This document shows, in pieces, positions 6,572 through 14,818 of a DNA stretch of 20,817 nucleotides (the first letter of the stretch is position 1; each line of letters begins with the position of its first letter). The notes beneath the pieces were generated by a model. It had not been told where the DNA came from. It saw only the letters and a list, made by a program, of their open reading frames with translations, and did not search any database. Location: positions 1-20,817 of the IMG/VR virus record IMGVR_UViG_3300029309_000418, one strand, 5' to 3'. This DNA comes from a virus. The position numbers were made by a program, and so were the translations under genes.

Positions 6572-8412
6572 GGAGAGCTTACTTCGATATAGAAACTACA
6601 GCAGTAGACAACTGGGTTACACTAGATGGTATGGACAAGATACATTGTATCTGTGTTCTATCCGAAGATGATAACAAGTGTATATCTTTCAGTGGTAATA
6701 GTATTAGGGAAGGTATAGCTTACCTTGTTCAGCATGACGAAGTGGTTGGTCACAATGTGATTGGCTTTGACATCCCTGCTATCAAGAAGCTGCACCCTAC
6801 CATTAAGTTTCCGACTGTACGTGACACACTGGTGATGGCATCCGCTATGTTTGGTGATGTCAGAGCTACTGACTTACAAAAGCCACAGTTTCCTAGAGAG
6901 TTAATCGGTAGACAATCACTCAAAGCTTGGGGAGTTCGCCTTGGTGTATTGAAGGGAGACTACGGTGACACAACTGATTGGTCTGTGTGTACGAGAGAGA
7001 TGATAGAGTACTGCGAGCAGGATGTAGCGGTTACGTATCAACTATATCAACATCTCATAGCTGCTGAACCATCGGAAACGATGATTAAGATTGAACACAA
7101 GTTTGCTGAGTTGATGAAGATGCAAGAGGTGCATGGCTGGAAGTTTGATACAGCTGGTTGTCGCGCACTTACGAAGGAAATAATGCAGAGACGTGCTGAT
7201 CTAGAGAAGCAATTACAAGAAGCGTTTCCTCCAAAGGAAGTTCCAACTAAGACACCAGTCTGGAAAACTGATGACGGAAAAATATGGAAGACCAAGAAGC
7301 AAGCAACGGAAGCTGGATACAAACCAGCAGACGTGAAGAAGGATGGGTTCACCACTAAGAAGGTGCTGTTCAATCCTGCATCACGTGACCAGATTGCTGA
7401 ACGTTTGACAGAGAAGTATGGATGGAAGCCCAAGCTATTCACTTCATCAGGTAAGCCTAAGATTGATGAAACAGTTCTTAAGAGTATAGGTAAGCCAGAG
7501 GCTGACATACTGTTCCAGTATCTACTGTGCATCAAACGTCTAGGTCAGGTAGCTGAGGGTCAAGAGGCTTGGCTCAAGCTAGCAGATGACGGAGTGATGA
7601 GAGGACAGGTTGTTACCAACGGCACAGTCACAGGACGTTGCAGTCACAGACATCCTAACGTAGCTCAGGTGCCAGCAGTTGGTGCGGAGTATGGTAAAGA
7701 GTGTCGTGCTTTGTTCGGAGCTAGGACAGGATACAAGCTCGTTGGCTTCGATGCTTCTGGATTGGAACTGCGTTGTCTAGGACACTACCTTACGCCCTAT
7801 GATAATGGTGCCTATGCTAAGGAAGTTATTGATGGAGACATCCACACTCTCAATCAGAAAGCAGCTGGACTAGCTACAAGATCAGAGGCAAAACGATTTA
7901 TCTACGCCTACCTCTACGGTTGTGGCGACCAGCTTCTAGGTGAGATGATAGGTGGTGGAAGTAAAGAAGGAGGACAGCTACGTAAACGTTTCCTCAGTAA
8001 ACTACCTGCTCTCAATAACCTAATTAAAGATGTCAAGAAAGTGGCAGAAGGACAGAAGTATTTGAAAGCTATTGATGGCAGGAGACTGCATGTACGCTCT
8101 AGCCACTCAGCACTCAACCTATTACTACAGAGCTGTGGTGCTATCGTTATGAAGACTACAAGTTGCTATCTATTCTACAACCTGACTAATTCAAGGTATG
8201 TAAATGGCTATGTAAATTGGGTACACGGTAAGGACTTTGCCTTTGTCGGAAACATCCACGATGAAATCCAAGCGGAGGTCATTGAAGGGCGTGAAGATGA
8301 GTATGGCAAAATCGCTGAGAGGTCTATCAAGCAAGCAGGTGACTATCTTAAATTCCGTTGTCGTTTAGATGGCGAATACAAAGTAGGAAACAACTGGGCT
8401 GAGACCCACTAG
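6568..8412 (+). CDS. Family A DNA polymerase with 3'-5' exonuclease (T7 gp5 homologue)
   Basis: 614 residues, shorter than T7 gp5 (704). Exonuclease domain: Asp7 and Glu9 (FDIETT), GHNVIGFD for Exo II and YCEQDVAVTY for Exo III, so proofreading looks intact. Polymerase domain: motif A Asp395 in DASGLELR (T7 Asp475), O-helix Arg438, Lys442 and Tyr446 in KRFIYAYLYG with the same spacing as T7 Arg518, Lys522 and Tyr526, and motif C His564-Asp565-Glu566 in NIHDEIQAEV (T7 Asp654). Tyr rather than Phe at 446 is the T7-like state. I could not identify a clear counterpart of the T7 thioredoxin-binding loop; the shorter length suggests it is reduced. The ATG overlaps the lysin stop (ATGA), and the next gene begins one base after its stop. 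Confidence 0.97.
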   Translation: MRRAYFDIETTAVDNWVTLDGMDKIHCICVLSEDDNKCISFSGNSIREGIAYLVQHDEVVGHNVIGFDIPAIKKLHPTIKFPTVRDTLVMASAMFGDVRATDLQKPQFPRELIGRQSLKAWGVRLGVLKGDYGDTTDWSVCTREMIEYCEQDVAVTYQLYQHLIAAEPSETMIKIEHKFAELMKMQEVHGWKFDTAGCRALTKEIMQRRADLEKQLQEAFPPKEVPTKTPVWKTDDGKIWKTKKQATEAGYKPADVKKDGFTTKKVLFNPASRDQIAERLTEKYGWKPKLFTSSGKPKIDETVLKSIGKPEADILFQYLLCIKRLGQVAEGQEAWLKLADDGVMRGQVVTNGTVTGRCSHRHPNVAQVPAVGAEYGKECRALFGARTGYKLVGFDASGLELRCLGHYLTPYDNGAYAKEVIDGDIHTLNQKAAGLATRSEAKRFIYAYLYGCGDQLLGEMIGGGSKEGGQLRKRFLSKLPALNNLIKDVKKVAEGQKYLKAIDGRRLHVRSSHSALNLLLQSCGAIVMKTTSCYLFYNLTNSRYVNGYVNWVHGKDFAFVGNIHDEIQAEVIEGREDEYGKIAERSIKQAGDYLKFRCRLDGEYKVGNNWAETH

Positions 8413-8413
8413 C

Positions 8414-8935
8414 ATGACATACAGAAATCAACACGATCACACAGGCAAGTGCAGCCAGAACGGAGCGCGAGCAGAAAATCTATTTAGAACTATTATAAAT
8501 AACATTGGAGGAACGGCAACGCCTTCAAGTTTGGCGGAGCAGTTCAAAGGAATAGACTATCACGTAGACCTGAGTGGTAAGGTTGATGTCAAGTCGAGAG
8601 GACGTAACCGTAGAGGTGATGATTCTCCTGATGCCAAACGAGTATGGCTAGAATTAAAGAACGTACAAGGACGCAAGGGTTGGGTTTACAATGAGGCTGA
8701 CTACATCGCTTTCGAGAGAGAGCATAGATACCTAGTCGTCAAACGCCTAAGCCTATGCGAACTAATTGATAACCTAGTAGACATGGATGACATCGTACTC
8801 AGTCCTGCTGAGTGTATGTATAACCTATACTCACGTGTCGGACGTAAAGACTTACTAACTAAGGTTCACGTCGATGACCTACTAACATGTTCACACTACA
8901 TACTACCAAAACCAAATGAAAACAGTATTAATTGA
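8414..8935 (+). CDS. Putative PD-(D/E)XK-like nuclease
   Basis: 173 residues, one base after the polymerase stop and overlapping the exonuclease start by 20 bases. The layout fits a PD-(D/E)XK nuclease core: Glu21 on a first helix (GARAENLFRTI), Asp48 (GIDYHV), then after a short turn the strand VDVK with Asp58 and Lys60, followed by a basic loop (SRGRNRRGDD) and a strand WLELKNVQG. A role in recombination or in degrading host DNA is suggested by its place between gp5 and gp6. I do not recognise a named homologue in T7, where this position holds small unrelated genes. The fold is inferred from motif spacing only; a general conserved phage hypothetical remains possible. Confidence 0.6.
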   Translation: MTYRNQHDHTGKCSQNGARAENLFRTIINNIGGTATPSSLAEQFKGIDYHVDLSGKVDVKSRGRNRRGDDSPDAKRVWLELKNVQGRKGWVYNEADYIAFEREHRYLVVKRLSLCELIDNLVDMDDIVLSPAECMYNLYSRVGRKDLLTKVHVDDLLTCSHYILPKPNENSIN

Positions 8936-9626
8936 CGGGGACGAAGTAGCTTACAAGGCTGCTTTCGTTTCAGAAGTTCCAATCAAATGGGACGAAGACA
9001 CATGGACTCTACACTCTAGTGAAAGAGACATGTCAGATTCTATAGAGACTCTCATCGAACAAGCCTTAAGGGATGCACACTGCAATGGAACCTATGTAGC
9101 TCTGTCAGGTGGTAACAACTTCAGGTTGGATGTCTATCCAGATTACAAAGCTAATCGTGTAGGCAAACGCAAACCTCTTGGTCTTAAGTTCTGTCGGCAA
9201 TACCTGATAGATAATTATGATGCAGAGATTGTAGAGACACTGGAAGCAGATGACCTTCTGGCTATACGTGCTGTAGAGGATAAAGACAGTGTTATCTGGT
9301 CAGTAGACAAAGACTTCCTAACAGTTCCTTGTAATCTATTCAGGGATGGCACTGTGCAAGTAATCACAAAAGAGGATGCTGATTACTGGTTGAAGTATCA
9401 GACAATGGTAGGTGACGTTGCCGATAACTTCAAAGGAGCTGTTGGGTTCGGACCTAAGAAGACAACCAAGTGGCTGAAAGATAAGGGAGCTACATGGAAC
9501 TCTGTTCTTGATGCCTTCCTATCAGCAGGACAGACTGAGGATGAATGCACAACCAACGCTATCCTTGCTCGCATATTACACAAACACGAAGAGAAACTAA
9601 ACTGGAAACCAAACTATGAAAACTGA
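8916..9626 (+). CDS. 5'-3' exonuclease, FEN/T7 gp6 family
   Basis: 236 residues (T7 gp6 has 300). Acidic metal ligands of the FEN/PIN-like nuclease fold appear in order: Asp7 and Asp9 in LIDGDEVAY, the DNA-contact strand YPDYKANR (75-81), Glu110, Asp112 and Asp113 in LEADDLL, Asp131 and Asp133 in SVDKDF, and Asp167 and Asp170 in GDVADN. A helix-hairpin segment GAVGFGPKKTTKWL follows (174-187). In T7 the enzyme removes RNA primers and degrades host DNA. It overlaps the preceding nuclease candidate and the following gene (by 11 bases), consistent with one translationally coupled operon. Confidence 0.92.
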   Translation: MKTVLIDGDEVAYKAAFVSEVPIKWDEDTWTLHSSERDMSDSIETLIEQALRDAHCNGTYVALSGGNNFRLDVYPDYKANRVGKRKPLGLKFCRQYLIDNYDAEIVETLEADDLLAIRAVEDKDSVIWSVDKDFLTVPCNLFRDGTVQVITKEDADYWLKYQTMVGDVADNFKGAVGFGPKKTTKWLKDKGATWNSVLDAFLSAGQTEDECTTNAILARILHKHEEKLNWKPNYEN

Positions 9627-9975
9627 ACAACCTACTACATTACCAGACTCTGGTAAACGCTCTGAGTTTGACACTGGCGCAGTGCGTGACGCAATGAGTG
9701 GCAAAGGAATGCCCAGCCTCATACCTGTATCTGCGCTACGAGCCGTAGCCAAACGTTTTGAGGACGGAGCTGCCAAGTATGGACGAGACAACTGGAAGAA
9801 GGGCATACCAGTCTCCCGTTACATTGACGCTTTGTATCGTCACCTGTGGCAGTTGATGGAGAAGGATACTAAAGAAGATCATGGCGGTGCTGTGATCTGG
9901 AACGCTATGTGTCTCGTCGAAACACTGGACGCAATAGACAGAGGTGAACTTCCAAAGGAGCTTGATGACCTATGA
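9616..9975 (+). CDS. dATP/dGTP diphosphohydrolase-like (MazG-type, DUF5664-like) protein
   Basis: 119 residues, mostly helical. The helix DALYRHLWQLMEKD (71-84) followed by DHGGAVIWNAMCLVETL (88-104) carries acidic, His and Asn residues (Asp71, His76, Glu82, Asp84, Asp88, His89, Asn96) arranged as in MazG-like nucleotide pyrophosphohydrolases. The N-terminal YGRDNW and GKRSEFDTGAVRD segments match what I remember of the phage dATP/dGTP diphosphohydrolase N-terminal family (formerly DUF5664). It would hydrolyse a (d)NTP to the monophosphate and adjust nucleotide pools during replication. It is coupled to the exonuclease (11-base overlap) and to the next gene (ATGA overlap). The substrate cannot be read from the sequence. 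Confidence 0.65.
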   Translation: MKTEQPTTLPDSGKRSEFDTGAVRDAMSGKGMPSLIPVSALRAVAKRFEDGAAKYGRDNWKKGIPVSRYIDALYRHLWQLMEKDTKEDHGGAVIWNAMCLVETLDAIDRGELPKELDDL

Positions 9976-10211
9976 ATGAAGATGCGATAAGGTTTGATGG
10001 ACTAGATGAAGCTATCATAGGAACAGACCATAATGGTTTTATCATCTACGACCATGACATTATGATTACTATATTTTGCCGACAAGGGATGACTACATCA
10101 GAGGCAATAGAATGGATTGATTACAATGTCTTAGGCACTAATGCTGGTAACGGATTTACTGTTTTGATGCTCAATAAAGAATTAACAATGGAGGATTTAG
10201 GAGATGAGTGA
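9972..10211 (+). CDS. Conserved-type phage hypothetical protein (FDGLDEAIIG...WIDYNV type)
   Basis: 79 residues. The FDGLDEAIIG start, a central YDHDIMITIF segment and the AIEWIDYNV segment are a pattern I associate with a small family common in tailed phages (predicted product unknown). No membrane segment, Cys cluster or catalytic motif is visible. It begins in the stop of the preceding pyrophosphohydrolase-like gene, with AAGGAG 11 bases upstream, and overlaps the next gene by 8 bases. The role is unknown. Confidence 0.7.
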   Translation: MNEDAIRFDGLDEAIIGTDHNGFIIYDHDIMITIFCRQGMTTSEAIEWIDYNVLGTNAGNGFTVLMLNKELTMEDLGDE

Positions 10212-10422
10212 CAACTATATGAAAGGTCGTGGTGAAACTTTACCACCGATCTCTAGCACCTTAGTCAATGAACTAGATATTATCTTTGCTATTAAGGAGT
10301 TCTCTCCTGAGAGCAGTAAGGATGAGATGATGTACCACTATGGACAACGTTCTGTGATTAGGTTCTTAAAACACCATCTAAGTATTCAACAAGATAATAT
10401 ACTAAACCCAAAGGAAGAATAA
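10204..10422 (+). CDS. Small hypothetical protein
   Basis: 72 residues, overlapping the previous gene by 8 bases and using GGAG just upstream of the ATG. A TLPPIS segment near the N-terminus is followed by a helical part with MYHYGQRSVIRFLKHHL, a pattern that also occurs in small hypothetical proteins of other T7-like phages. No enzymatic motif is visible. It ends 4 bases before the gp7.3-like gene, at the transition from replication to structural genes. Confidence 0.65.
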   Translation: MSDNYMKGRGETLPPISSTLVNELDIIFAIKEFSPESSKDEMMYHYGQRSVIRFLKHHLSIQQDNILNPKEE

Positions 10423-10426
10423 CATC

Positions 10427-10633
10427 ATGTGCATGTCATCACCCAAAGTACCACCACCTCCACCACCACTCGCACCTCCTCCACCTCCTACTAAGACAGC
10501 GAAGACGGTAGAGAACAAAGCTCTTAAGCGTCGAGGTGGTTCTTCTAGGAAGCGCGGTACTTCTGCTCTTACTGTTCGTCGCTCTGCAATTAACACTGGA
10601 TCGTCAGGCACTGGCGCAAACATAAGCTACTAA
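10427..10633 (+). CDS. Poly-proline, basic, T7 gp7.3-like tail/adaptor protein
   Basis: 68 residues: a short N-terminus with Cys2, a proline run over residues 9-21 (seven then five prolines), a basic middle (KRRGGSSRKRG), and a C-terminal segment TSALTVRRS...GTGANISY. The C-terminus resembles the end of T7 gp7.3 (KKSLSVARSSGGGINI), and the gene sits where 7.3 lies in T7, shortly before the portal. gp7.3 is a virion protein needed for tail-fibre attachment and adsorption, so an assembly or adaptor role at the tail is inferred. The poly-proline N-terminus is not in T7 but is a pattern I know from similar small proteins in marine podoviruses. The repetitive CCN codons create a long glycine-rich antisense frame, which is not a gene. 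Confidence 0.65.
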   Translation: MCMSSPKVPPPPPPLAPPPPPTKTAKTVENKALKRRGGSSRKRGTSALTVRRSAINTGSSGTGANISY

Positions 10634-10637
10634 TAAT

Positions 10638-12236
10638 ATGGCAGGAAGAAGTCTAACACGAGTTCAAGGTGGGGTCACCGATACAATACATATCAATACT
10701 GATAAATTTGCTGGTGTTAGAACTATGTCGAGAACTGGCAGGTTAAAAGACAGCACCACCTCAATCCAAGTAACTGTTTCAGGACACTCTGACCTTGATG
10801 GGGTATATACTGGCTCAGGGGTAGATTCTACTTGGACTCAACAAGGAGGTAATGGTCGAATTGTTACGTTGGGCTACAATGAATCAGAAGAATTTCAACT
10901 GTGGTATATATTTGATAATAACGATTTAGACCCAAATGGTGAATCTAATCATCAATATGATTGGTCTGGTGGTATTGGAGAAACTAGCCCCTTCCCTTGG
11001 ACACACATTTCTAGCTCAGAAAACGTAACGATTACTCCTGCCCCAGAGACAGTCACAGTAAACCGCACAGCCCCAGTCATTGACTCAGACCGTAAAGGTG
11101 AGTCTCGTCCACTTCTAAGTAAACTAGTAGGTGGGGCAGAAGCGGCTTACAGCCTACGTGACCTCAATGACAAAGCAGGTAACAACAAGGTTGTCCGTGT
11201 TCGTCGTGCTAGTGATAACGCAGAGCGTGACTTCTTAGCCAAGGAGGTATCTAACGGAACGCTAGAAGCTTGGGTAAATTCTGGTAATGGTGTATTTCAA
11301 AACACAGGATATGAGTCCTTTACTAATGCTTCTGCTACTGGGTTTACAGCATCTAATACAGGTGGAAGTGGTTTTGCGGTAACGGACATAGCGGATGGAG
11401 TTAGCGGAGATGTAATAAAGGTTTCTTTTGATATAGACATTACAAATGGTTCTCCAAAGTTTTCGTTGAGAGGAGCTATGTCTGGAGCAGGTCAAGAGTC
11501 AAACGTAGTGACACTTACGGAATCTGGTTCTTATTCAATTACATTAACAGCTAATGACAATTACGTTGGTATAGGTTTTCCAGAAGGTGATTCTCCATCA
11601 AACTTTACTGTTTCTAATTTTAAAGTTCTAGGGAATGGTTTTGTAGAGACTTGGTATGACCAGTCAGGTAATGGCAATGATGCTACGCAAGCAACTGCCA
11701 CGGAACAACCCAAGATTGTTGATGAGGGCTCTTTACTGACTGCTGGTGTTACCTTTGACGGAGACGACACTCTAAGCGTTAGCGACCCTGTTATTACAGC
11801 ATCAAGTTCTGGAGTTTTTAGTTCATTTAGTGTTCAGACTGTAGCTACCAGCGAAGCTGGATATCTTTATGGAAATGCTTCAACATCGAATGGAGCTTCT
11901 TTTTATGCTGCTGTAAATAAATTTACTTTAAGTAATAAAAATTCTGCAAGTTTAGATAATATACCAAGGTCATCTGGTCAAAACGTATTGTCTGCTGTTT
12001 ACAATAATGGTGACGCAGGATTGCTGGTAAATGGTGCAGGAACTATGACAGATGCTGGGACTTACGGGTTTGCCTCTGGCACAAGTGACTTTGTTATTGG
12101 TAACCGCAACGGAGGAACATCTGCTGGAACATTTTTAACTGGCTCTATTAACGAGATTATTATCTACAACTCTGACCAATCAGCCAACCGTCTAGCCATC
12201 GAGGCTAACATTAACAATCAATACGACATCTACTAA
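10638..12236 (+). CDS. Lectin-like (LamG/ConA-type) modular virion protein
   Basis: 532 residues with no T7 counterpart at this place. Residues about 45-125 form one beta module (VTVSGHSDLDGVYT ... FPWTHI). From about 165 a LamG/concanavalin-type module begins with AYSLRDLND and VRVRRASDNAERDF, continues after an interruption with ETWYDQSGNGNDATQ (from 337), and closes with GSINEIIIYNSDQS near the C-terminus. Residues about 219-331 look like a separate beta-sandwich inserted inside it (GGSGFAVTDI ... FTVSNFKVL). Such modules usually bind surface glycans and are found in phage tail-associated or head-decoration proteins. The location between gp7.3-like and portal suggests a virion component, possibly a host-recognition or decoration protein. 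Specificity and location in the virion are unknown. Confidence 0.7.
   Translation: MAGRSLTRVQGGVTDTIHINTDKFAGVRTMSRTGRLKDSTTSIQVTVSGHSDLDGVYTGSGVDSTWTQQGGNGRIVTLGYNESEEFQLWYIFDNNDLDPNGESNHQYDWSGGIGETSPFPWTHISSSENVTITPAPETVTVNRTAPVIDSDRKGESRPLLSKLVGGAEAAYSLRDLNDKAGNNKVVRVRRASDNAERDFLAKEVSNGTLEAWVNSGNGVFQNTGYESFTNASATGFTASNTGGSGFAVTDIADGVSGDVIKVSFDIDITNGSPKFSLRGAMSGAGQESNVVTLTESGSYSITLTANDNYVGIGFPEGDSPSNFTVSNFKVLGNGFVETWYDQSGNGNDATQATATEQPKIVDEGSLLTAGVTFDGDDTLSVSDPVITASSSGVFSSFSVQTVATSEAGYLYGNASTSNGASFYAAVNKFTLSNKNSASLDNIPRSSGQNVLSAVYNNGDAGLLVNGAGTMTDAGTYGFASGTSDFVIGNRNGGTSAGTFLTGSINEIIIYNSDQSANRLAIEANINNQYDIY
11292..11630 (+). other. Apparent inserted beta domain within the lectin-like protein
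   Basis: Codons 219-331 of the lectin-like gene. The usual module text runs from an AWV...GNG strand directly into GNGFVxTWYDQSG; here a GNG (216-218) is followed by about 113 residues before a second GNG (332-334) and the FVETWYDQSG continuation, so the two halves of one module flank the extra sequence. The insert has its own beta pattern (GFAVTDI, VIKVSFDI, SYSITLTANDNYVGIGF). Confidence 0.55.
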
Positions 12237-12466
12237 TGTATCTAATTTACGCAAGCGAAGAAGCCGCCCTAGAGCGAGCCGACGAAGAAGGTAAGGTAAA
12301 TAACTTTGCCTACTGGACTGATGGCATGGGAACTCGCTGGTTGACAAAGCCAGTCCCTACGGCTGATGACATGTGGGCTTTAGATGTCTCTGAGTATGAA
12401 CTCGACGAGTCTGAAGTGTCGTCTACTGTTGATACTTATTCACCCCTAGAAGTCGAAGAGGACTAA
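12236..12466 (+). CDS. Small acidic hypothetical protein
   Basis: 76 residues, strongly acidic, especially the C-terminal 25 (VSEYELDESEVSS ... LEVEED). Its ATG overlaps the stop of the lectin-like gene (TAATG), so it is translated by termination-reinitiation, and the portal gene follows 7 bases later. I do not recognise it. No membrane segment or catalytic motif is visible. Similar small acidic genes occur beside the portal gene of other T7-like phages and may assist head or connector assembly; that is positional inference. Confidence 0.6.
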   Translation: MYLIYASEEAALERADEEGKVNNFAYWTDGMGTRWLTKPVPTADDMWALDVSEYELDESEVSSTVDTYSPLEVEED

Positions 12467-12473
12467 TAATTTT

Positions 12474-14015
12474 ATGAGTAACAAATCTGCCCAATCATTA
12501 TACCAATCCCTTGAAGGTAAACGATACACCTACTTGGATAGGGCTAGAAGAGCAGCAAAGCTTACGCTTCCATACGTCATGACAGAAGAAGGCTTTGGTT
12601 CTCACAGTCGTTTGGAAACACCATTTCAAGGCGTTGGGGCAAGAGGAGTAAACAACCTCGCTTCTAAATTACTGTTGGCACTCCTACCTCCCAACGCCCC
12701 CTTCTTTCGTTTAAAGATAGATGAGTATCAACTACGCGCTGAAGGCGCACCTGATGAACTAATCACTGAGATAGAGTCCTCACTACAACAAGTAGAGGAA
12801 GCCGTGATGGACGAGGTAAGTAGAAACACTTACCGTACAGGCATTCACGAAGCTCTTAAACATCTTATTATTACAGGTAACGCTCTTATATATCTTCCAG
12901 ACGAGGGAGGTTTGCGTGTATTCCACCTTGATAGGTTCTGTGTAGAACGTGATGCGATGGGCAACATACTTTATATATGCACTAAGGAAGACCTATCTTA
13001 TATGTCTCTGACAGAAGAGATGAAAAGTCTTGTTGGTGTGCAGAGTATGGATTCTCCTGATGAGGAGATTTGCCTCTACACTGCTGTATGTCGTAAGAGC
13101 GACCACTGGCACGTGTGGCAAGAGATCAATGGAGAGATGATTCCTTCCTCCGAAGGTTCATACCCATTAGATAAGAACCCTTTCATACCTCTACGCTTCT
13201 CTCGCATTGACGGAGAAGACTACGGTAGAGGATACGTAGAAGAATACTTAGGTGACTTGCAATCCCTTGAGGCACTTACACGTGCGCTCGTAGAGGGCAG
13301 CGCAGCAGCAGCTAAGGTATTGTTCCTTGTTAACCCTAATGGCACCACAAGAGCAAGGACTCTGGCTGAGTCTCCTAATGGTGCTATCACTCAAGGTAAT
13401 GCACAGGACGTATCTGTTCTCCAGTTGAATAAGTTCAATGACTTCAGGGTTGTGCAAGAGAGCATGGCTAAGATTGAAGAGCGTATGGGACATGCGTTCC
13501 TGCTCACTTCTGGCGTTGTTCGTAACGCAGAGCGTGTGACAGCTGAAGAGATACGTATGCTTGGACAAGAACTAGAGTCTGCTATTGGCGGTCTCTACTC
13601 TTTACTAAGCACTGAGATGCAGTTACCTATGGTCAATCGTTTGATGACCATCATGAACAAGAACAAGTCTCTTCCTAAGTTACCTGAAAATGTAGTGAGT
13701 CCTGTCATCATCACTGGTGTAGAAGCACTAGGTAGAGGCAACGATCTACAGAAGCTAGACATGTTCCTAGCAGGAGCAGCTCAGGTAGTTGGTCCAGAAG
13801 CTATACAACAATTTATTAACGTAGAGGAATACTTTACACGCAGAGCAACATCGCTCGGCATCAAAACAAGCGGTCTAGTTAAAGACCAAGAGCAGATGGC
13901 GCAAGAAGCGCAGCAAGCCCAACAAATGCAAATGGCAGAGAAGCTTGGACCAGCAGGTATCAAGGCTATGTCAGAAGAAGCAAAACTACAACAAACAGAA
14001 GCGAGAGAGGAATAA
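12474..14015 (+). CDS. Portal (head-tail connector) protein, T7 gp8 homologue
   Basis: 513 residues (T7 gp8 has 536). It forms the dodecameric ring at the head vertex through which DNA is packaged. Typical features of the podovirus connector family are present: the N-terminal YQSLEGKRYTYLDRAR helix, LPYVMTEEGF, and TPFQGVGARGVNNLASKLLLALLPP followed by FFRLKIDE. The segment ITGNALIYL and the FSRIDGEDYGRGYVEEYLGDL stretch are also diagnostic. The last 50 residues are Gln/Ala-rich and helical (MAQEAQQAQQMQMAEK), consistent with the crown region. It is followed 3 bases later by the scaffold gene. Confidence 0.95.
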   Translation: MSNKSAQSLYQSLEGKRYTYLDRARRAAKLTLPYVMTEEGFGSHSRLETPFQGVGARGVNNLASKLLLALLPPNAPFFRLKIDEYQLRAEGAPDELITEIESSLQQVEEAVMDEVSRNTYRTGIHEALKHLIITGNALIYLPDEGGLRVFHLDRFCVERDAMGNILYICTKEDLSYMSLTEEMKSLVGVQSMDSPDEEICLYTAVCRKSDHWHVWQEINGEMIPSSEGSYPLDKNPFIPLRFSRIDGEDYGRGYVEEYLGDLQSLEALTRALVEGSAAAAKVLFLVNPNGTTRARTLAESPNGAITQGNAQDVSVLQLNKFNDFRVVQESMAKIEERMGHAFLLTSGVVRNAERVTAEEIRMLGQELESAIGGLYSLLSTEMQLPMVNRLMTIMNKNKSLPKLPENVVSPVIITGVEALGRGNDLQKLDMFLAGAAQVVGPEAIQQFINVEEYFTRRATSLGIKTSGLVKDQEQMAQEAQQAQQMQMAEKLGPAGIKAMSEEAKLQQTEAREE

Positions 14016-14018
14016 AAC

Positions 14019-14816
14019 ATGGCTAATTATCAGTCAGTAACCGTAAGTGAAAATACAACTGAAGAGAATATATCTCTTGAGAAACAAGCAGCTATGCAAG
14101 AAGAAGCTGCAAACCAGAGGGGTCAGACTTTAGAAGCTGATCCGTCCGAAGGTAAACAAGAAGTTGAAGAGACTTCCGAACGTCCTGAGTGGCTAGACGA
14201 AAAGTTTGAAAGCCCAGAAGATTTAGCAAAAGCTTATAACGAGCTTCAAAAGAAACAATCAACAAAGGAAGGCTCTAGTGAAGAACAAGAACAAAATACT
14301 TCGGAGGATACGCCTCCATCTAACAACGCTATTACAGAAGCTACGACAGAGTTTACAGAAACTGGACGCTTATCTGACGAAACGTTTCTAAATCTTGAGA
14401 AAGCTGGAATACCTCGTGAGTTTGTTGAGGCTTACATGCAAGGACAAGAAGCTATTTCCACAGCATCAGCTGTAGAGATTCAAAACTCAATCGGTGGTAC
14501 TGGAAATTACGAAGCCATGAGTGAATGGGCTGGAGAGAATCTAGCTGACGAAGACCTAGATGCATATAACGCTATCGTTGAAAGAGGCACTGTTGAACAA
14601 GCACGTGTTGCTGTCAAAGGTATGTACGCTCAGTTCTTAGCTGCTGGCGGTAAGGGTCCCAACCTTGCTCAAGGTGCTACCTCTGGTGCAGCTGGTGCTA
14701 AGGCATTCGGTTCCGCTGCTGCAATGGTCGAAGCTATGCAAGACCCAAGGTATAAGAACGACCCTGCATATCGTGAACAAGTTGAGAAGCGTATTGCTGT
14801 CTCGAACGCATTTTAA
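14019..14816 (+). CDS. Capsid scaffolding (assembly) protein, T7 gp9-like
   Basis: 265 residues (T7 gp9 has 307), directly between portal and the holin-like/capsid genes. The N-terminal 110 residues are low-complexity and very acidic (many Glu, Gln and Ser), and the middle is helical with WLDEKFESPEDLAKAYNELQKK, a common phage scaffold motif. The C-terminal segment DPRYKNDPAYREQVEKRI is typical of scaffolding proteins and in related phages is the part that touches the coat protein. It would assemble the prohead internally and exit before packaging. The assignment rests on this composition and on synteny. Confidence 0.88.
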   Translation: MANYQSVTVSENTTEENISLEKQAAMQEEAANQRGQTLEADPSEGKQEVEETSERPEWLDEKFESPEDLAKAYNELQKKQSTKEGSSEEQEQNTSEDTPPSNNAITEATTEFTETGRLSDETFLNLEKAGIPREFVEAYMQGQEAISTASAVEIQNSIGGTGNYEAMSEWAGENLADEDLDAYNAIVERGTVEQARVAVKGMYAQFLAAGGKGPNLAQGATSGAAGAKAFGSAAAMVEAMQDPRYKNDPAYREQVEKRIAVSNAF

Positions 14817-14818
14817 TT

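Noticed and set aside
10402-10623. Minus-strand glycine-rich frame
   Set aside because: It is the reverse complement of the poly-proline codons of the gp7.3-like gene; composition explains it.
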